From positions 1 to 43,786 of the forward strand of contig DSAS01000048.1 in assembly GCA_011046365.1 (NCBI GenBank): 43,786 nt of DNA. The letters run 5' to 3'. The translations under genes and the position numbers were made by a program. Position 1 is the stretch's first letter; each line of letters starts with the position of its first letter. The stretch is from Fidelibacterota bacterium (lineage in GTDB: Bacteria > Fidelibacterota > UBA2242). Shown here piece after piece: positions 1-8,998 of the stretch. The notes below the pieces were generated by a model. The model made no database searches. It saw only the letters and a list, made by a program, of their open reading frames with translations, and had not been told where the DNA came from.

Positions 1-104
1 ATCGGATGGTTTCGGATGTTTTGTCGTTTGAGAATGTTACCCGATTCGCCGACCGTGGTCAAGTAGGAAGTGGCTTTGTGAAGATCAATACCTGTGTAAA
101 ACAT
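1..104 (-). CDS. IS110-family transposase, N-terminal 34 residues
   Basis: This gene is not in the ORF track because it runs off the window. From ATG at 104 it reads MFYTGIDLHKATSYLTTVGE and continues to the edge. GIDLHK followed by a hydrophobic strand is the first acidic motif of the RuvC-like DEDD domain of IS110/IS1111 transposases, which act as bridge-RNA-guided recombinases. An AGGAGG ribosome site (109-114) sits four bases upstream, so the start is well supported. It is co-directional with the interrupted kinase. Only the start is visible, so subgroup and intactness cannot be judged. Confidence 0.75.
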   Translation of the reverse strand, partial: MFYTGIDLHKATSYLTTVGESGNILKRQNIRNHP

Positions 105-129
105 ATTTCCTCCTTTTTGGCTCCATTTA
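1..129 (-). mobile_element. Left end of an IS110-family insertion sequence (partial)
   Basis: The kinase reading frame breaks off after codon 414 (VEVC, then TAA). Within 25 bases a new gene starts with a strong ribosome site and an IS110-type N-terminus. I place the element border at about base 129, directly after the last kinase-like codon. The rest of the element lies outside the window. Only about 25 bp separate the border from the transposase start. IS110-group elements carry their long bridge-RNA region 5' of the gene and IS1111-group elements 3' of it, so the short 5' flank suggests the IS1111 arrangement. The exact border is inferred, not seen. Confidence 0.6.
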
Positions 130-1371
130 GCAAACTTCTACTTTTTGAAAATATCCATTGGCTGCAAGATTATCGAGTATGGCTCTCGTGCCAAAGGCTG
201 TCCCCTCGTAAATAGCACGCAATATGTGACCGTTATTGTGTTTCAGGCTGAGCCCCCAGATTGCGCCTCTTAATTGTGAATCTCTGATGGGGCTTCTGTT
301 TCTCTGCCAATAGTCCAGCAACACTAATCCACCGGCGCCAATACCTGCTTCTTCGGCTTTCGCATCAAGGAGCTGGTAAAGATTAATACCCGTATTATCC
401 GCTGCCAGTTTTTCTTTATGACAAAAATTATGAATGAACCACTGTACGCTGGAGCCGGTCGCCGTCTGACCGCCTTCCAAAACCCAGTTACCCGGTATCA
501 AAGCATCCGGATAGGGACCCCATACTCCTGAATTCCATATCGGTCGATCGGAAAAAGCCATGTGACAGGTCGAGGTCCCGATCACCAGTGCCCTTCTCCC
601 GGGTCTGACAGCCGCCAATCCCAGCATACCGGCATAGGCATCAATCCCTCCTTGAGCAACTATGGTACTCTTATTCAATCCCAATTCACGGGCTATCTTT
701 TCGGTCAATTGACCGGTATAATCACCCAAATTCAAGACATCCTCCGGCCACTTTACCTTGATATCTTCCAAGCCAAGCTCTTTTAATAAATCATCTGCCC
801 AACCGCCTTCCGGCGAAGCATAATTCCATTTACAGGTGACATTACATTTCGAAGCGGTCCAGCGACCGGTCAGCTTGTACATCAGCCAATCAGTACATTC
901 AACAATCTTAGATGCCGAGTGATAAATATCCGGTTCATTTCTTTTTAGCCAGAGAGCCTTGGGAAGCATCCATTCGGGAGATTCCTGTCCGCCAGCATAT
1001 TTTAAAATCGGATGACCGGTGGCATTCACCCGCTCGGCTTCTCGGTGAGCCCTAATATCCATCCAGAGTAAAGCTCTCCTCAGAGGTTCTCCTTCTTTAT
1101 CAACGGGCAGAACAGTACAGGAGGTACCGTCAACACTAATGCCGATAATTTTAACCGGGTCGATTGTTGATTTTTCTAAACATTCATTAATGGTAATCTT
1201 AGCAGCCTGCCACCAATCCTCGGCAGATTGCTCCGCCCAGCCCAGATGATCATAGAATACCGGATAATCCTTCGTTGCCTGAACAATTAAACTGCCCTGT
1301 AAATCAAATATTCCGGAGCGCAAACTCTGTGTTCCACAATCAATACCGATGACATATTCATTTTCCTGCAT
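127..1371 (-). pseudogene. FGGY-family carbohydrate kinase, 3' end lost at an IS110 insertion
   Basis: ATP-dependent sugar kinase of the FGGY family, probably for a pentulose or similar ketose in the cytoplasm. Visible motifs are the N-terminal phosphate-binding IGIDCGTQSLR, the substrate-domain segment QGGIDAYAGMLG, and the start of the second actin-like domain (VIGTSTCHMAFS). Family members are usually about 500-550 residues. This one ends at 414 after FQKVEVC, where relatives normally continue with a glycine-rich nucleotide-binding CGGG stretch. The adenosine-binding C-terminus is therefore missing. The next bases start an IS110 transposase, so I read this as insertional truncation and probable loss of function. 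It follows the broken GH172 gene on the same strand. Exact substrate unknown. Confidence 0.75.
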
Positions 1372-1497
1372 GAATTCATCCGCTTTTATAATTATTAAAT
1401 GTTTCGATACAAATCTGGAAATTCAGCATGATCAGCGCAACTCCGGTGAATGCAATCGTTTGCTTTAGAAGAGGTCTCTAGATTGTTACAGTAAATA

Positions 1498-1650
1498 TCA
1501 AATCAGCCTCAACGCAATCAAAGCCTGAATGTCTTCCATCGGTGCCGGGGTATCCAATTCAGAAAACGAGATAAGATTGACCCTCTTATTTCCGGAGCTG
1601 TAATGGAGCTGGCTGGGAATAACAGATTCCGTTATTAATTTTATCACCAC
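1498..1650 (-). other. Small ORF or gene-tail relic, 50 codons
   Basis: Between the GH172 end and the kinase start, one frame stays open from a GTG at 1650 to a TGA at 1498. It reads like a normal protein tail (IPSQLHYSSGNKRVNLISFS, then LDTPAPMEDIQALIALRLI). It starts immediately after the GH172 stop, in a different frame and with no clear ribosome site. It could be the remnant of a deleted gene fused to this position, or a frameshifted tail. I do not recognise the family. The rest of 1372-1651 shows nothing else. Confidence 0.3.
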
Positions 1651-1651
1651 T

Positions 1652-3685
1652 CTAATCTTTCGACATATAGCAAAAGGCAGTGTATGAAAAATCAGAAAAT
1701 AAATCTACGTCCCTCTTATCTCCTGATTCTATTACAAGCCTGACATTGACAGCATTCTTACCTTGCGTAAAATCCGGATGAATCTCAAAATCCAGATCGA
1801 ACCACCGCAGATATTCATTTTCATAACCGTAATACCAGCACCCTGCATATTTTCCATCAATATATACCTGTGCTTTTTGACATGGAATCCCCTGATCAAT
1901 TCGGCGTCTCAACCGGACCCCCTGATTTTTTGAGTCTATTGCCAAAGTAAAACTGACTTCTCCTCATCCGTGATACCGACCATCATCCTGCAATTTTGTC
2001 TCAAAATACTCCCCCTCAGGATATGCCTCAAGAGTTACAACTTCTCCCTGTTCGGTGGCTTGATAATTATGTATTTTTTCACTCAGACTATTGCCGAGAT
2101 CAAGATAATCGGTCTGCTGTAACCCTGCTTGTTTGTTTATGTAGCAAAATGACAGGCTACGATAATTCGACCGAATATCACTCAATCCTCCGTGCTGTAT
2201 CCGGGCGTTGATTGATGAATAAAAAGGAATCGGCGCTTCCAGATGATAACGGCTATAACAGGCAGGAGTAAAATATTGACCCCTCCAATGTCCACCACCT
2301 TTTTTCAAAACATCGCCGACCACACACCCAAAGGGCAAATCAAAATCCAGGTTCGACCAGAAACAAGCCAGATAATAATCTTCGGTACCGGTTCCGTTAA
2401 TCTGCGGTGACACCGCTCCGTCAATATAAAAGCGCTCATCCCCTTCACAATAATTCCCGTACTGCATCGATTGTACCACGCCAACAAACCATCCCGTACC
2501 CGCACCTTCATACAGCAACCAATCATGTCCATATACCGTTTCACCTTCATGGTACATCGTTGTAAAATACGTCCCATCAGATCTTGGAACGGAATTTTCA
2601 TCAACATAAAACCTGGCATTTAACGGCGCCTTATATTCCTGGGATAAATTCACCAGAGTGATTTCGGCACTCTCCCAAAATGGCATCGGGAAATAGCAGC
2701 TCAGACGTACCTTTCCGATTTCCAGCTTCTCTACTCGTAATGTTAGTGACCGCATATTATCGGCTTCCACAGCAGACCCGAAAAATATCCCGATGGGCGA
2801 CTGGACATCCCACCGATTATGCCGATCCCAGCGCATCCTGATTCTGGCATTCTGGAAAAATTCCTGGGAACCATCTGCTTCCATTTCAATCATCCTGATA
2901 ATCCCGGAAGCGTTTTCAAGATTTAACAAAGATAACGTTTGTAACGGCTCTATTTCATCGGTAGAAACATCAAATACCTACAACCCGTTTAAATCCATAG
3001 GAGGCTCACCGGTTCTTTGAAAACAATCTTTCAGAACAGAGAGATCCTCGCGCCCTGTAAACGATTTTACAGGTGTATTATACGGATACCGTTCATAGAT
3101 AATATGAAAAAAGCGCGAAAGTCCTTGTACCGCAATTTTCAACGATTTTTCATACGGAATCGGCACAAAATTATTTCCGGCATTTGGTTCCGCAATACAA
3201 CAAGTCCCTCGCCTTTCAAAGGTACATAGAGGAGCGGGAAACTTTTTATGGCTGCCACTGTAAAAGTCAACATAATTCATACTGTAGCTGGGCTTTTTTT
3301 CACCATCAAAATAGAATTTTATCGTAGCCGATGAATCAAGATACGTCGCCCACATGCTCTTTATACAGCCTGGTCCTGCAGCATCAAAAATGACCTCATC
3401 CCCATTTTCGTCTACATAAAGCGGCCAGTTTTCGTCACTGTTGAATCCTTTCTTATTATGACTTGAGTACTGGTACACACTTATTTTTTGGGGAACTCTA
3501 ATTAGTTTCTCAAAAAAAACATTAGCCGGATAATAATTGACCGGGTTTTTAGCAGCTATTGACTCGAAGCTGCACGTTATTAACAATATGATCGATAGTC
3601 CCAATTTCTTTAAATTCATAATAGTATTTTTCCCTATAAATGCTGGATGTACCGTGTTATCAATCATTGTCTGTTTTCTCCTCAT
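1652..3685 (-). pseudogene. GH172 (DUF2961) glycosidase gene with two in-frame stop codons
   Basis: DUF2961/GH172 enzymes act on fructofuranosides and arabinofuranosides. The track shows three ORFs (3703-2978, 2929-1964, 1945-1652), but all lie in one frame. They are separated only by a TAG at 2980-2978 (NGL*VFDVSTDE) and a TGA at 1966-1964 (RYHG*GEVSFTLAI). Read through, they give one near full-length protein. It has a signal peptide (MNLKKLGLSIILLITCSF), the family motif GTGTEDYYLACFWSN thought to carry a catalytic glutamate, and a C-terminal jelly-roll (GVRLRRRIDQ). There are no indels, so this looks like nonsense decay. The start may be ATG 3685, with GAGG eight bases upstream, or ATG 3619, directly at the signal peptide. 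It is preceded by a consensus promoter with LacI-type operators. Confidence 0.75.
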
Positions 3686-3709
3686 CGAATTTTCCTCTTT
3701 CAAAACAAC

Positions 3710-3735
3710 GCAAACGTTATATGCAAACGTTTGTG
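3710..3735. promoter_or_regulatory. Paired LacI-family operator-like sites
   Basis: The palindrome CAAACGTTTG (3724-3733) has the central CG and A/T-flanked symmetry of LacI-family operators. GCAAACGTT occurs at 3710-3718 and again at 3723-3731, a 13 bp direct repeat. Both sit just downstream of the -10 box, where a repressor would block transcription. No lacI-like gene is in the window. Confidence 0.55.
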
Positions 3736-3736
3736 T

Positions 3737-3765
3737 ATAATATCCATTTTTTTGTTAATTGTCAA
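3737..3765 (-). promoter_or_regulatory. Sigma70 promoter of the GH172 gene
   Basis: On the minus strand TTGACA (3765-3760) is followed after exactly 17 bases by TATTAT (3742-3737). That is a perfect -35 and a one-mismatch -10. Transcription would begin near 3730, about 45 bases before the ATG at 3685. The first transcribed bases fall in the LacI-type operators. Confidence 0.75.
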
Positions 3766-4142
3766 GTTCAATCGAAATTTTATTTTTATTTTTACTCTCT
3801 AAGGGTATTTATTGCCATGTTAATACAGCTATTTACAATATTATTCCTGAAAAACCGGACCTGTTTCAAATTGGATTGATATTTATTAATAAGCAGAACA
3901 CATTATTATTGCTCCATAGAACATGATTTCCACACGGCTTCTTCGATGAACTACAGAGATGATATAGTTCCTTTGATTAGATGGATTGGGATGGTTGTTA
4001 CGTTCCAATATAATAAAGAAATCTAAAAATATTCGTATACGACGGATACGGAATTCTTGATAAAATTTTTACATCATACTTTTCAAAAATTTATAGACTC
4101 CTTGAATATTTCCATTCTGTATTTTCTTTACTATATTGCTTT
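3766..4142. other. Divergent intergenic region, 377 bp
   Basis: AT-rich region between the GH172 promoter (minus) and the GH-A glycosidase gene (plus). It holds an imperfect inverted repeat CGTATAC-gac-GGATACG at 4034-4050, about 95 bp before the plus-strand start, and a candidate promoter at 4109-4137. I see no ORF with protein-like content and no RNA gene. None of the shared enhancer or sigma54-like motifs found upstream of 6336, 32355 and 36517 occurs here. Confidence 0.5.
4109..4137 (+). promoter_or_regulatory. Candidate sigma70 promoter giving a leaderless mRNA
   Basis: TTTCCA (4109-4114), a 17 bp spacer, then TATATT (4132-4137). The ATG of the next gene begins only six bases after the -10 box, so the transcript would start at or within a base of the start codon. 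No Shine-Dalgarno sequence is present, which agrees with a leaderless message. The same two hexamers with the same spacing recur at 42387-42415. Confidence 0.45.
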
Positions 4143-6080
4143 ATGCCTAACTATCAAAAAACAGTTTATAATTTTATCATTACTGTTGTCATCTTTTTTT
4201 CTGAATTGTGGAGTTTCGAAATTCGGGACGGCTGGTACTATGTTAATGATGAACGATTCTTCATCAAAGGCATCGGATATGAAACCCACACAAGACCCGG
4301 TCAGGTACCCTGGGAATATGATTTTGATCCTGAGCTAATCTCATTTGATCTCCGGCGTATCAAGGATGCCGGCTTCAACACCATTCGCACCTGGGGCGCT
4401 TTAAGAGAGGAAGAATTGGCATTAGTCGAACAATCTGGATTAAAAATACTCTTTGGAATATGGATTGATCCACACGGTAACTATGGCGACTCTGCCTATA
4501 TTGACAACGCCATCAATTATGTTGACAACATCCTCTCATACACAAAAGACTATTCCTGTATCCTCGCCTACATTATTATGAATGAGCCCCTGGTTACAGA
4601 TATCCTCACCGGTGGTCCGGAAAATCTGGTCTCACTTTGGGAAGAATGCATTGATCTTATTCACCAGCATCATCCCGGCGTACCGGTAACAATTTCCAAT
4701 ACGGCTGTGGGAGATTACATCCGCAGTGATCTGTTTCAGATTGGTGCTTACAATCTCTATATTTACAATCCCGTTCTAATCAGTCACTCCCACGGTTACG
4801 CCGGATACTGTGAATTTATCAGGGAGCACCGCTCTCAAAATATGCCTTTCATAATCACTGAATACGGCTTGTCCGTCTCACCCGGCAGCGCTGGGGGTTC
4901 CTACGGATATGGCGGCAACACTCTTGACCAGCAGACCGAAGGAAATTTACTCATGTATCGCGAGTTAATTGATGGTGGCGCACAGGGCGGCTGTGTTTTT
5001 CAGTACCACGATGGCTGGTGGAAGGGTGGAGACGAAAATAGTCACGACGACAATCCGGAAGAGTGGTTTGGATTAATGGAATTTGACAGCAATCCAGGTA
5101 ATATGGAGGGGACTCCCCGACCGGTCTGGGATGCCTATGCAAAATACAATCAGGCAATTGTCTGGCAACCAAAAAATCAGCAGATTTACAGGCACTCTGT
5201 GCCGGTAGAATTATTTATTACAGATTCGGTCAGACGAATAATAATTGACATCAATGGGCAGCCAGTCTCTGATTTTTCCCCTGTTTCTCAATATCACTAC
5301 ACCGATTTAGTACCGGATATTCCCGACAGTATTGGAGATATCAGCATAACTTTTTCATTTTATAATAAAATTAACAACCTTATAAAAACAGAATCGGTCA
5401 GTTCCCTTCTTCTCAAATCTCCGGTCCGACTCCCCTCAATAGATTTAACAGTCCTGCCAAATAATTTAGCCTCCTCAAGTCAGGTCCACATAATTCTGGA
5501 TGTGACGAACAACCCCTTGTTTACAATTCAGGACAATCGGTTGGATTATGCCTATTTTCCGCATATCGGTTTTTCGCCGGGGGAAGCAAGAATCGCAATA
5601 ATCCCCGATAATCAGGACAACTGGCGGTTTACCGATTTTTTCTTGACCAGTGGCGAAGTGATGGTTGCTACCTTTGGTGCTGGACTTACCATCGAATGTG
5701 GAAGCTTTAAAAAGCGTATACATGCACAGAAAATAATCTACCGTGATAACTGGTCGCAAGCTATCGCCGCACCGGTATCCGTTTCAGTTACATGTGCTCC
5801 TGTTTCACTGCCTAGCGATATAAATATTTCCCTGCACAATTTCCCCAATCCCTTTAATTCCTCAACGACGATTTCATTCAATTTACCACAGCCAGGTTAT
5901 GTAAAAATTTACCTGGTCAACCTTGCCGGTCAATTGGTGGCAACCCCGATCAACTCATTTATGAATAGGGGTAATTATCAGATAGTCTGGATTGCCGGTT
6001 CCATACCCAGCGGTATTTATCTCCTTCTCATGCAAACTCCGCAACATACAATTACTCGTAAAATTGTACTCATAAAATAG
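4143..6080 (+). CDS. Secreted clan GH-A glycoside hydrolase with T9SS sorting domain
   Basis: Predicted extracellular or surface beta-glycanase. An N-terminal signal peptide (about 1-25) is followed by a (beta/alpha)8 barrel that resembles GH2, GH5 or GH72 barrels: FFIKGIGYE, then DAGFNTIRTWG. Candidate catalytic residues are the glutamate in IMNEP (about 148, acid/base) and in ITEYG (about 240, nucleophile). Residues 330-550 form beta-sandwich modules I cannot assign. The last 85 residues are a T9SS type A sorting domain (NFPNPFNSSTTISF, ending RKIVLIK). The family is uncertain; the FFIKG start recalls bacterial GH2-type and fungal GH72 glucanosyltransferase folds. It appears to be transcribed alone from a leaderless promoter, unlike its neighbours. 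The ORF-track start is kept because it directly precedes the signal peptide. Confidence 0.75.
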   Translation: MPNYQKTVYNFIITVVIFFSELWSFEIRDGWYYVNDERFFIKGIGYETHTRPGQVPWEYDFDPELISFDLRRIKDAGFNTIRTWGALREEELALVEQSGLKILFGIWIDPHGNYGDSAYIDNAINYVDNILSYTKDYSCILAYIIMNEPLVTDILTGGPENLVSLWEECIDLIHQHHPGVPVTISNTAVGDYIRSDLFQIGAYNLYIYNPVLISHSHGYAGYCEFIREHRSQNMPFIITEYGLSVSPGSAGGSYGYGGNTLDQQTEGNLLMYRELIDGGAQGGCVFQYHDGWWKGGDENSHDDNPEEWFGLMEFDSNPGNMEGTPRPVWDAYAKYNQAIVWQPKNQQIYRHSVPVELFITDSVRRIIIDINGQPVSDFSPVSQYHYTDLVPDIPDSIGDISITFSFYNKINNLIKTESVSSLLLKSPVRLPSIDLTVLPNNLASSSQVHIILDVTNNPLFTIQDNRLDYAYFPHIGFSPGEARIAIIPDNQDNWRFTDFFLTSGEVMVATFGAGLTIECGSFKKRIHAQKIIYRDNWSQAIAAPVSVSVTCAPVSLPSDINISLHNFPNPFNSSTTISFNLPQPGYVKIYLVNLAGQLVATPINSFMNRGNYQIVWIAGSIPSGIYLLLMQTPQHTITRKIVLIK

Positions 6081-6097
6081 TCTTTACCACTATTCCG

Positions 6098-6135
6098 TTC
6101 CAATAATGATAAAGTGTAGCTTATTATTCTGATAA
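6098..6135 (+). promoter_or_regulatory. Paired enhancer-like sites of the symporter/GH5 unit
   Basis: The proximal site TTATTA-TTC-TGATAA (6121-6135) is identical, with its preceding GC, to a 17-mer upstream of the large operon (32578-32594, minus). The distal site TTCCAA-TAA-TGATAA (6098-6112) keeps the right arm. The centres are 23 bp apart and the proximal one lies 117 bp before the GG of the -24-like element. The arrangement fits binding sites for a sigma54 activator, presumably the regulator at 36694-38136. Confidence 0.6.
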
Positions 6136-6242
6136 CAATTTTGCTATTCACACTCCAAACAGACAAATTGACCACCTGACTTTTCCGGTAATCAATACTA
6201 TTTCCGCCCTTATCAATCCAGGTAATATTTCAGAACCAATTA

Positions 6243-6258
6243 TGGCTCGGTTTTTGAC
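6243..6258 (+). promoter_or_regulatory. Sigma54-like promoter of the symporter/GH5 unit
   Basis: TGGCTCGGTTTTTGAC has GG and G separated by 10 bp, like the -24/-12 pattern TGGCACG-N4-TTGC, but the usual C at -12 is A. The same element is TGGCGTGGTTTTTGAC at 36574-36559 and TGGCTTGTTTTTTGTG at 32499-32484. A sigma70 reading (TTGACT-N18-TATTAT) is also possible here. Confidence 0.55.
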
Positions 6259-6335
6259 TATGCTGATGTAATGAAGTTATTATTAATTAAAAAACCACCA
6301 AACCACCAATTACAATTTTAAGAGAGGTTAACTGT

Positions 6336-7901
6336 ATGAATTTTTCACCTTTGGATTATGTTATCTTTATCGGTTATATCGTGTTTATCGTCGGACTGGG
6401 ATTGTGGGTTTCCCGGGAAAAGAGGGGGCACAAAAAAAATTCCAGCGACTATTTTTTAGCCAGTAAAGCCCTGCCCTGGTGGACAATTGGCGCCTCACTC
6501 ATTGCCGCCAATATTTCTGCCGAACAGTTTATCGGTATGTCGGGTTCCGGTTTTGTGATTGGGTTGGGTATTGCCACTTATGAATGGACCGCCGCCATTA
6601 CCCTGATCGTGGTCGCAAAATTCTTTCTACCTATATTTCTAAAAGAGGGTATCTATACCATGCCTCAACTGCTGGAAATCCGCTATGATCACCGGGTTCG
6701 AACCGGTCTGGCTGTTTTCTGGCTGCTGCTTTATATATTTGTCAATTTAACCTCCGTACTGTACCTGGGCGCGCTGGCTCTTCGAACTATTATGGGTATT
6801 CCGCTCATGTGGGGCATTTTGGGGCTGGCGGTTTTTTCAGCGCTGTACACCATTTACGGCGGTCTCAAGGCTGTGGCTTGGACCGACGTGGTCCAGGTCT
6901 CAGTCCTGATTATCGGTGGACTCGTAACAACGTTTTTCGCTCTGAATGCCGTCAGTGGTGGCAATGGCGTCCTGGCAGGTTTCAGCGACTTACTGCAACA
7001 GGCGCCGGAAAAATTTGACATGATTCTTGATAAAACTAACCCCAATTACAAAGAGCTGCCCGGGTTGGGCGTTCTCCTGGGCGGAATGTGGATGGCACAT
7101 TTTTTCTATTGGGGCTGTAATCAATACATCACCCAGCGAGCGCTGGCAGCTAAAAATATCAAAGCGGCACAGCTCGGCTTGATATTCGGCGGTTACCTGA
7201 AAATTCTCACCCCCTTAATTGTGGTCATTCCCGGCATTGTTGCCTTTGCACTAAAAGCCGATATTGCCAAACCCGATGAGGCTTATCCCTGGCTGCTGAG
7301 TAATTTCGTGCCGACAGGACTGAAAGGGCTGGCATTCGCCGCCCTGATTGCCGCAATCGTCTCTTCCTTGAGTTCCATGGTCAACAGCACCGCCACTATT
7401 TTCTCTATGGACATCTATAAACAAATTATCAAAAAAGAGGCTTCCGAGCGTCAGTTGGTCCTCACCGGTCGCCTTGCCAGCGCCGCAGCCCTGATTATTG
7501 CCGTCCTGGTTGCACCGACCCTGACAAATCTGGAACAGGCTTTCCAGTTCATTCAGGAATTTACCGGATTTATTAGTCCCGGGATTTTTGCGATTTTCAT
7601 TTTTGGGCTGTTCTGGAAAAAAGCCACCGCCAATTCAGCTCTTTGGGCTGCTGCCCTGACAATTCCACTGTCACTGGGCATCAAAATCCTGATCCCGGCT
7701 TTACCGTTTTTGAACCGCATGGGCGTCGTATTTCTGATTCTGAGTGCCATTGTAGTCATAATCACATTGATTGAATCCAGTGAAGATTCACCAAAGGCAA
7801 TCAAGATTGAGAAAGACTTATTCCATACCGATATTGTCTTCAATGTTGGTGCGATCGGTATCTTTGCAATTCTGGCGGTCTTCTATATAATCTGGTGGTA
7901 G
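6336..7901 (+). CDS. SSS-family sodium/sugar symporter, vSGLT-like
   Basis: Inner-membrane Na+-coupled symporter, most likely for glucose or galactose. The 521 residues contain about 14 hydrophobic segments, as in Vibrio SGLT. The residues that hold the sugar in vSGLT appear conserved: Q in SAEQFIG, E in TYEW, N in WGCNQYITQ, K in GGYLKIL, and Q in FIQEFTGF. The sodium-site serines are in VSSLSSMVNSTATIFSMD. The start is supported by AGAGAGG ten bases upstream. It lies 53 bp before a GH5 gene, so the pair probably forms one unit. It would import the monosaccharide released by periplasmic GH3 and GH5 enzymes. A second, different SSS transporter lies at 34895-36517. Confidence 0.85.
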   Translation: MNFSPLDYVIFIGYIVFIVGLGLWVSREKRGHKKNSSDYFLASKALPWWTIGASLIAANISAEQFIGMSGSGFVIGLGIATYEWTAAITLIVVAKFFLPIFLKEGIYTMPQLLEIRYDHRVRTGLAVFWLLLYIFVNLTSVLYLGALALRTIMGIPLMWGILGLAVFSALYTIYGGLKAVAWTDVVQVSVLIIGGLVTTFFALNAVSGGNGVLAGFSDLLQQAPEKFDMILDKTNPNYKELPGLGVLLGGMWMAHFFYWGCNQYITQRALAAKNIKAAQLGLIFGGYLKILTPLIVVIPGIVAFALKADIAKPDEAYPWLLSNFVPTGLKGLAFAALIAAIVSSLSSMVNSTATIFSMDIYKQIIKKEASERQLVLTGRLASAAALIIAVLVAPTLTNLEQAFQFIQEFTGFISPGIFAIFIFGLFWKKATANSALWAAALTIPLSLGIKILIPALPFLNRMGVVFLILSAIVVIITLIESSEDSPKAIKIEKDLFHTDIVFNVGAIGIFAILAVFYIIWW

Positions 7902-7954
7902 AAGCCATTTGATTAAACCGGTAGACTGTCGTGCTAAAATATTTTTAGAAAAAA

Positions 7955-8995
7955 ATGAAATTTCATCTTATTCTCTATTGCTCCATTTTCAGCCTTTCAA
8001 TAATGTGCCCGTCAAGTTCGGCTACCTATCCGGAGAACGATGATAAAACACCGGCTGATCCCTATGAAATCAACAGCCATTTGTTTCCCGGGATTAATCT
8101 GGGCAACGCCCTCGAGGCGCCTGATGAAGGGGACTGGGGCGTCACTATCCAGGATGAATATTTCCGGATAATCAAAGAAGCCGGTTTTCAGCACGTGCGC
8201 ATCCCAATCCGCTGGTCGGCGCATGCAGAAGTTGACAGCCCATACACCGTCGAAATCAACTTTACAAACCGTATAAAACATGTTATTAATGTTGCTCTTG
8301 CACATGACCTGTTTACGGTCATTAACATCCATCATTACGAAGAGATATGTCAAAATCCTTCTGCCCACAAGGATCGCTTTTTAACTTTATGGCGCCAAAT
8401 CAGCATGATTTTCCAGGATTATCCTCCCGAACTGCTGTTTGAAATACTGAATGAACCACATGACAACCTGACGCCGGACCTTTGGAATCAGTATTTCTCT
8501 GCAGCATTGGAGATTATCCGCCAAACCAATCCCAGCCGGACTGTTATTATCGGCACAGCGAACTGGGGTGGAATCGGCGCCCTGAGTGCTCTGGACATTC
8601 CGGAGGATGAACAAAACCTGATCGTCACAATTCACTATTACGAACCGTTCCAATTCACCCACCAGGGGGCAGAGTGGGTCGCCGGTTCGGATGCCTGGCT
8701 GGGAACAACCTGGTCTGCCTCCTTAAACCAGGTCTCAGAGATGAAAAATCATTTTAACCAAATCAAAGCCTGGGCGGATGATCAAAACCGTCCGATCTAT
8801 ATTGGCGAATTCGGCGCCTACAGCCGCGCCGATATCAATTCACGCCGGCTGTGGACCGGCTATGTCGTTAATCTGTGCCGGCAATACAATTTCAGCTGGG
8901 CATACTGGGAATTCTGCTCAGGATTTGGGGCTTACGACCGGACAACCGGCGCCTGGAACACCCAACTGCTCGGCGCCCTGATTCAAACACCCTGA
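7955..8995 (+). CDS. GH5 endo-beta-glucanase, exported, no sorting domain
   Basis: Cellulase-fold enzyme of family GH5, 346 residues, probably periplasmic. It has a short signal peptide (MKFHLILYCSIFSLSIM) and the family entry GINLGNALEAPDEGDWG. Strand motifs are VRIPIRW, NIHHYEE, the acid/base glutamate in EILNEPHDN (about 167), HYYEPFQFTHQ, and the nucleophile in YIGEFGAY (about 284). The C-terminal WAYWEFCSGFG closes the barrel. It lacks the T9SS domain of its larger neighbours, so it should stay in the periplasm and cut imported oligosaccharides. Beta-1,4 or mixed-linkage glucan is the likely substrate. No good ribosome site is visible. The convergent gene ends only three bases downstream. 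Confidence 0.85.
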   Translation: MKFHLILYCSIFSLSIMCPSSSATYPENDDKTPADPYEINSHLFPGINLGNALEAPDEGDWGVTIQDEYFRIIKEAGFQHVRIPIRWSAHAEVDSPYTVEINFTNRIKHVINVALAHDLFTVINIHHYEEICQNPSAHKDRFLTLWRQISMIFQDYPPELLFEILNEPHDNLTPDLWNQYFSAALEIIRQTNPSRTVIIGTANWGGIGALSALDIPEDEQNLIVTIHYYEPFQFTHQGAEWVAGSDAWLGTTWSASLNQVSEMKNHFNQIKAWADDQNRPIYIGEFGAYSRADINSRRLWTGYVVNLCRQYNFSWAYWEFCSGFGAYDRTTGAWNTQLLGALIQTP

Positions 8996-8998
8996 GAT

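Noticed and set aside
1964-1966. TGA in GH172 as selenocysteine or recoding
   Set aside because: GH172 enzymes are not selenoproteins, no stem-loop is evident after it, and the same gene also has a TAG.
6251-6278. TTGACT-N18-TATTAT as a plain sigma70 promoter for the symporter
   Set aside because: Possible at this site, but the matching elements at 32484 and 36559 have no good -10 box, while TGGC with GG-N10-G spacing is kept in all three. Kept only as an alternative.
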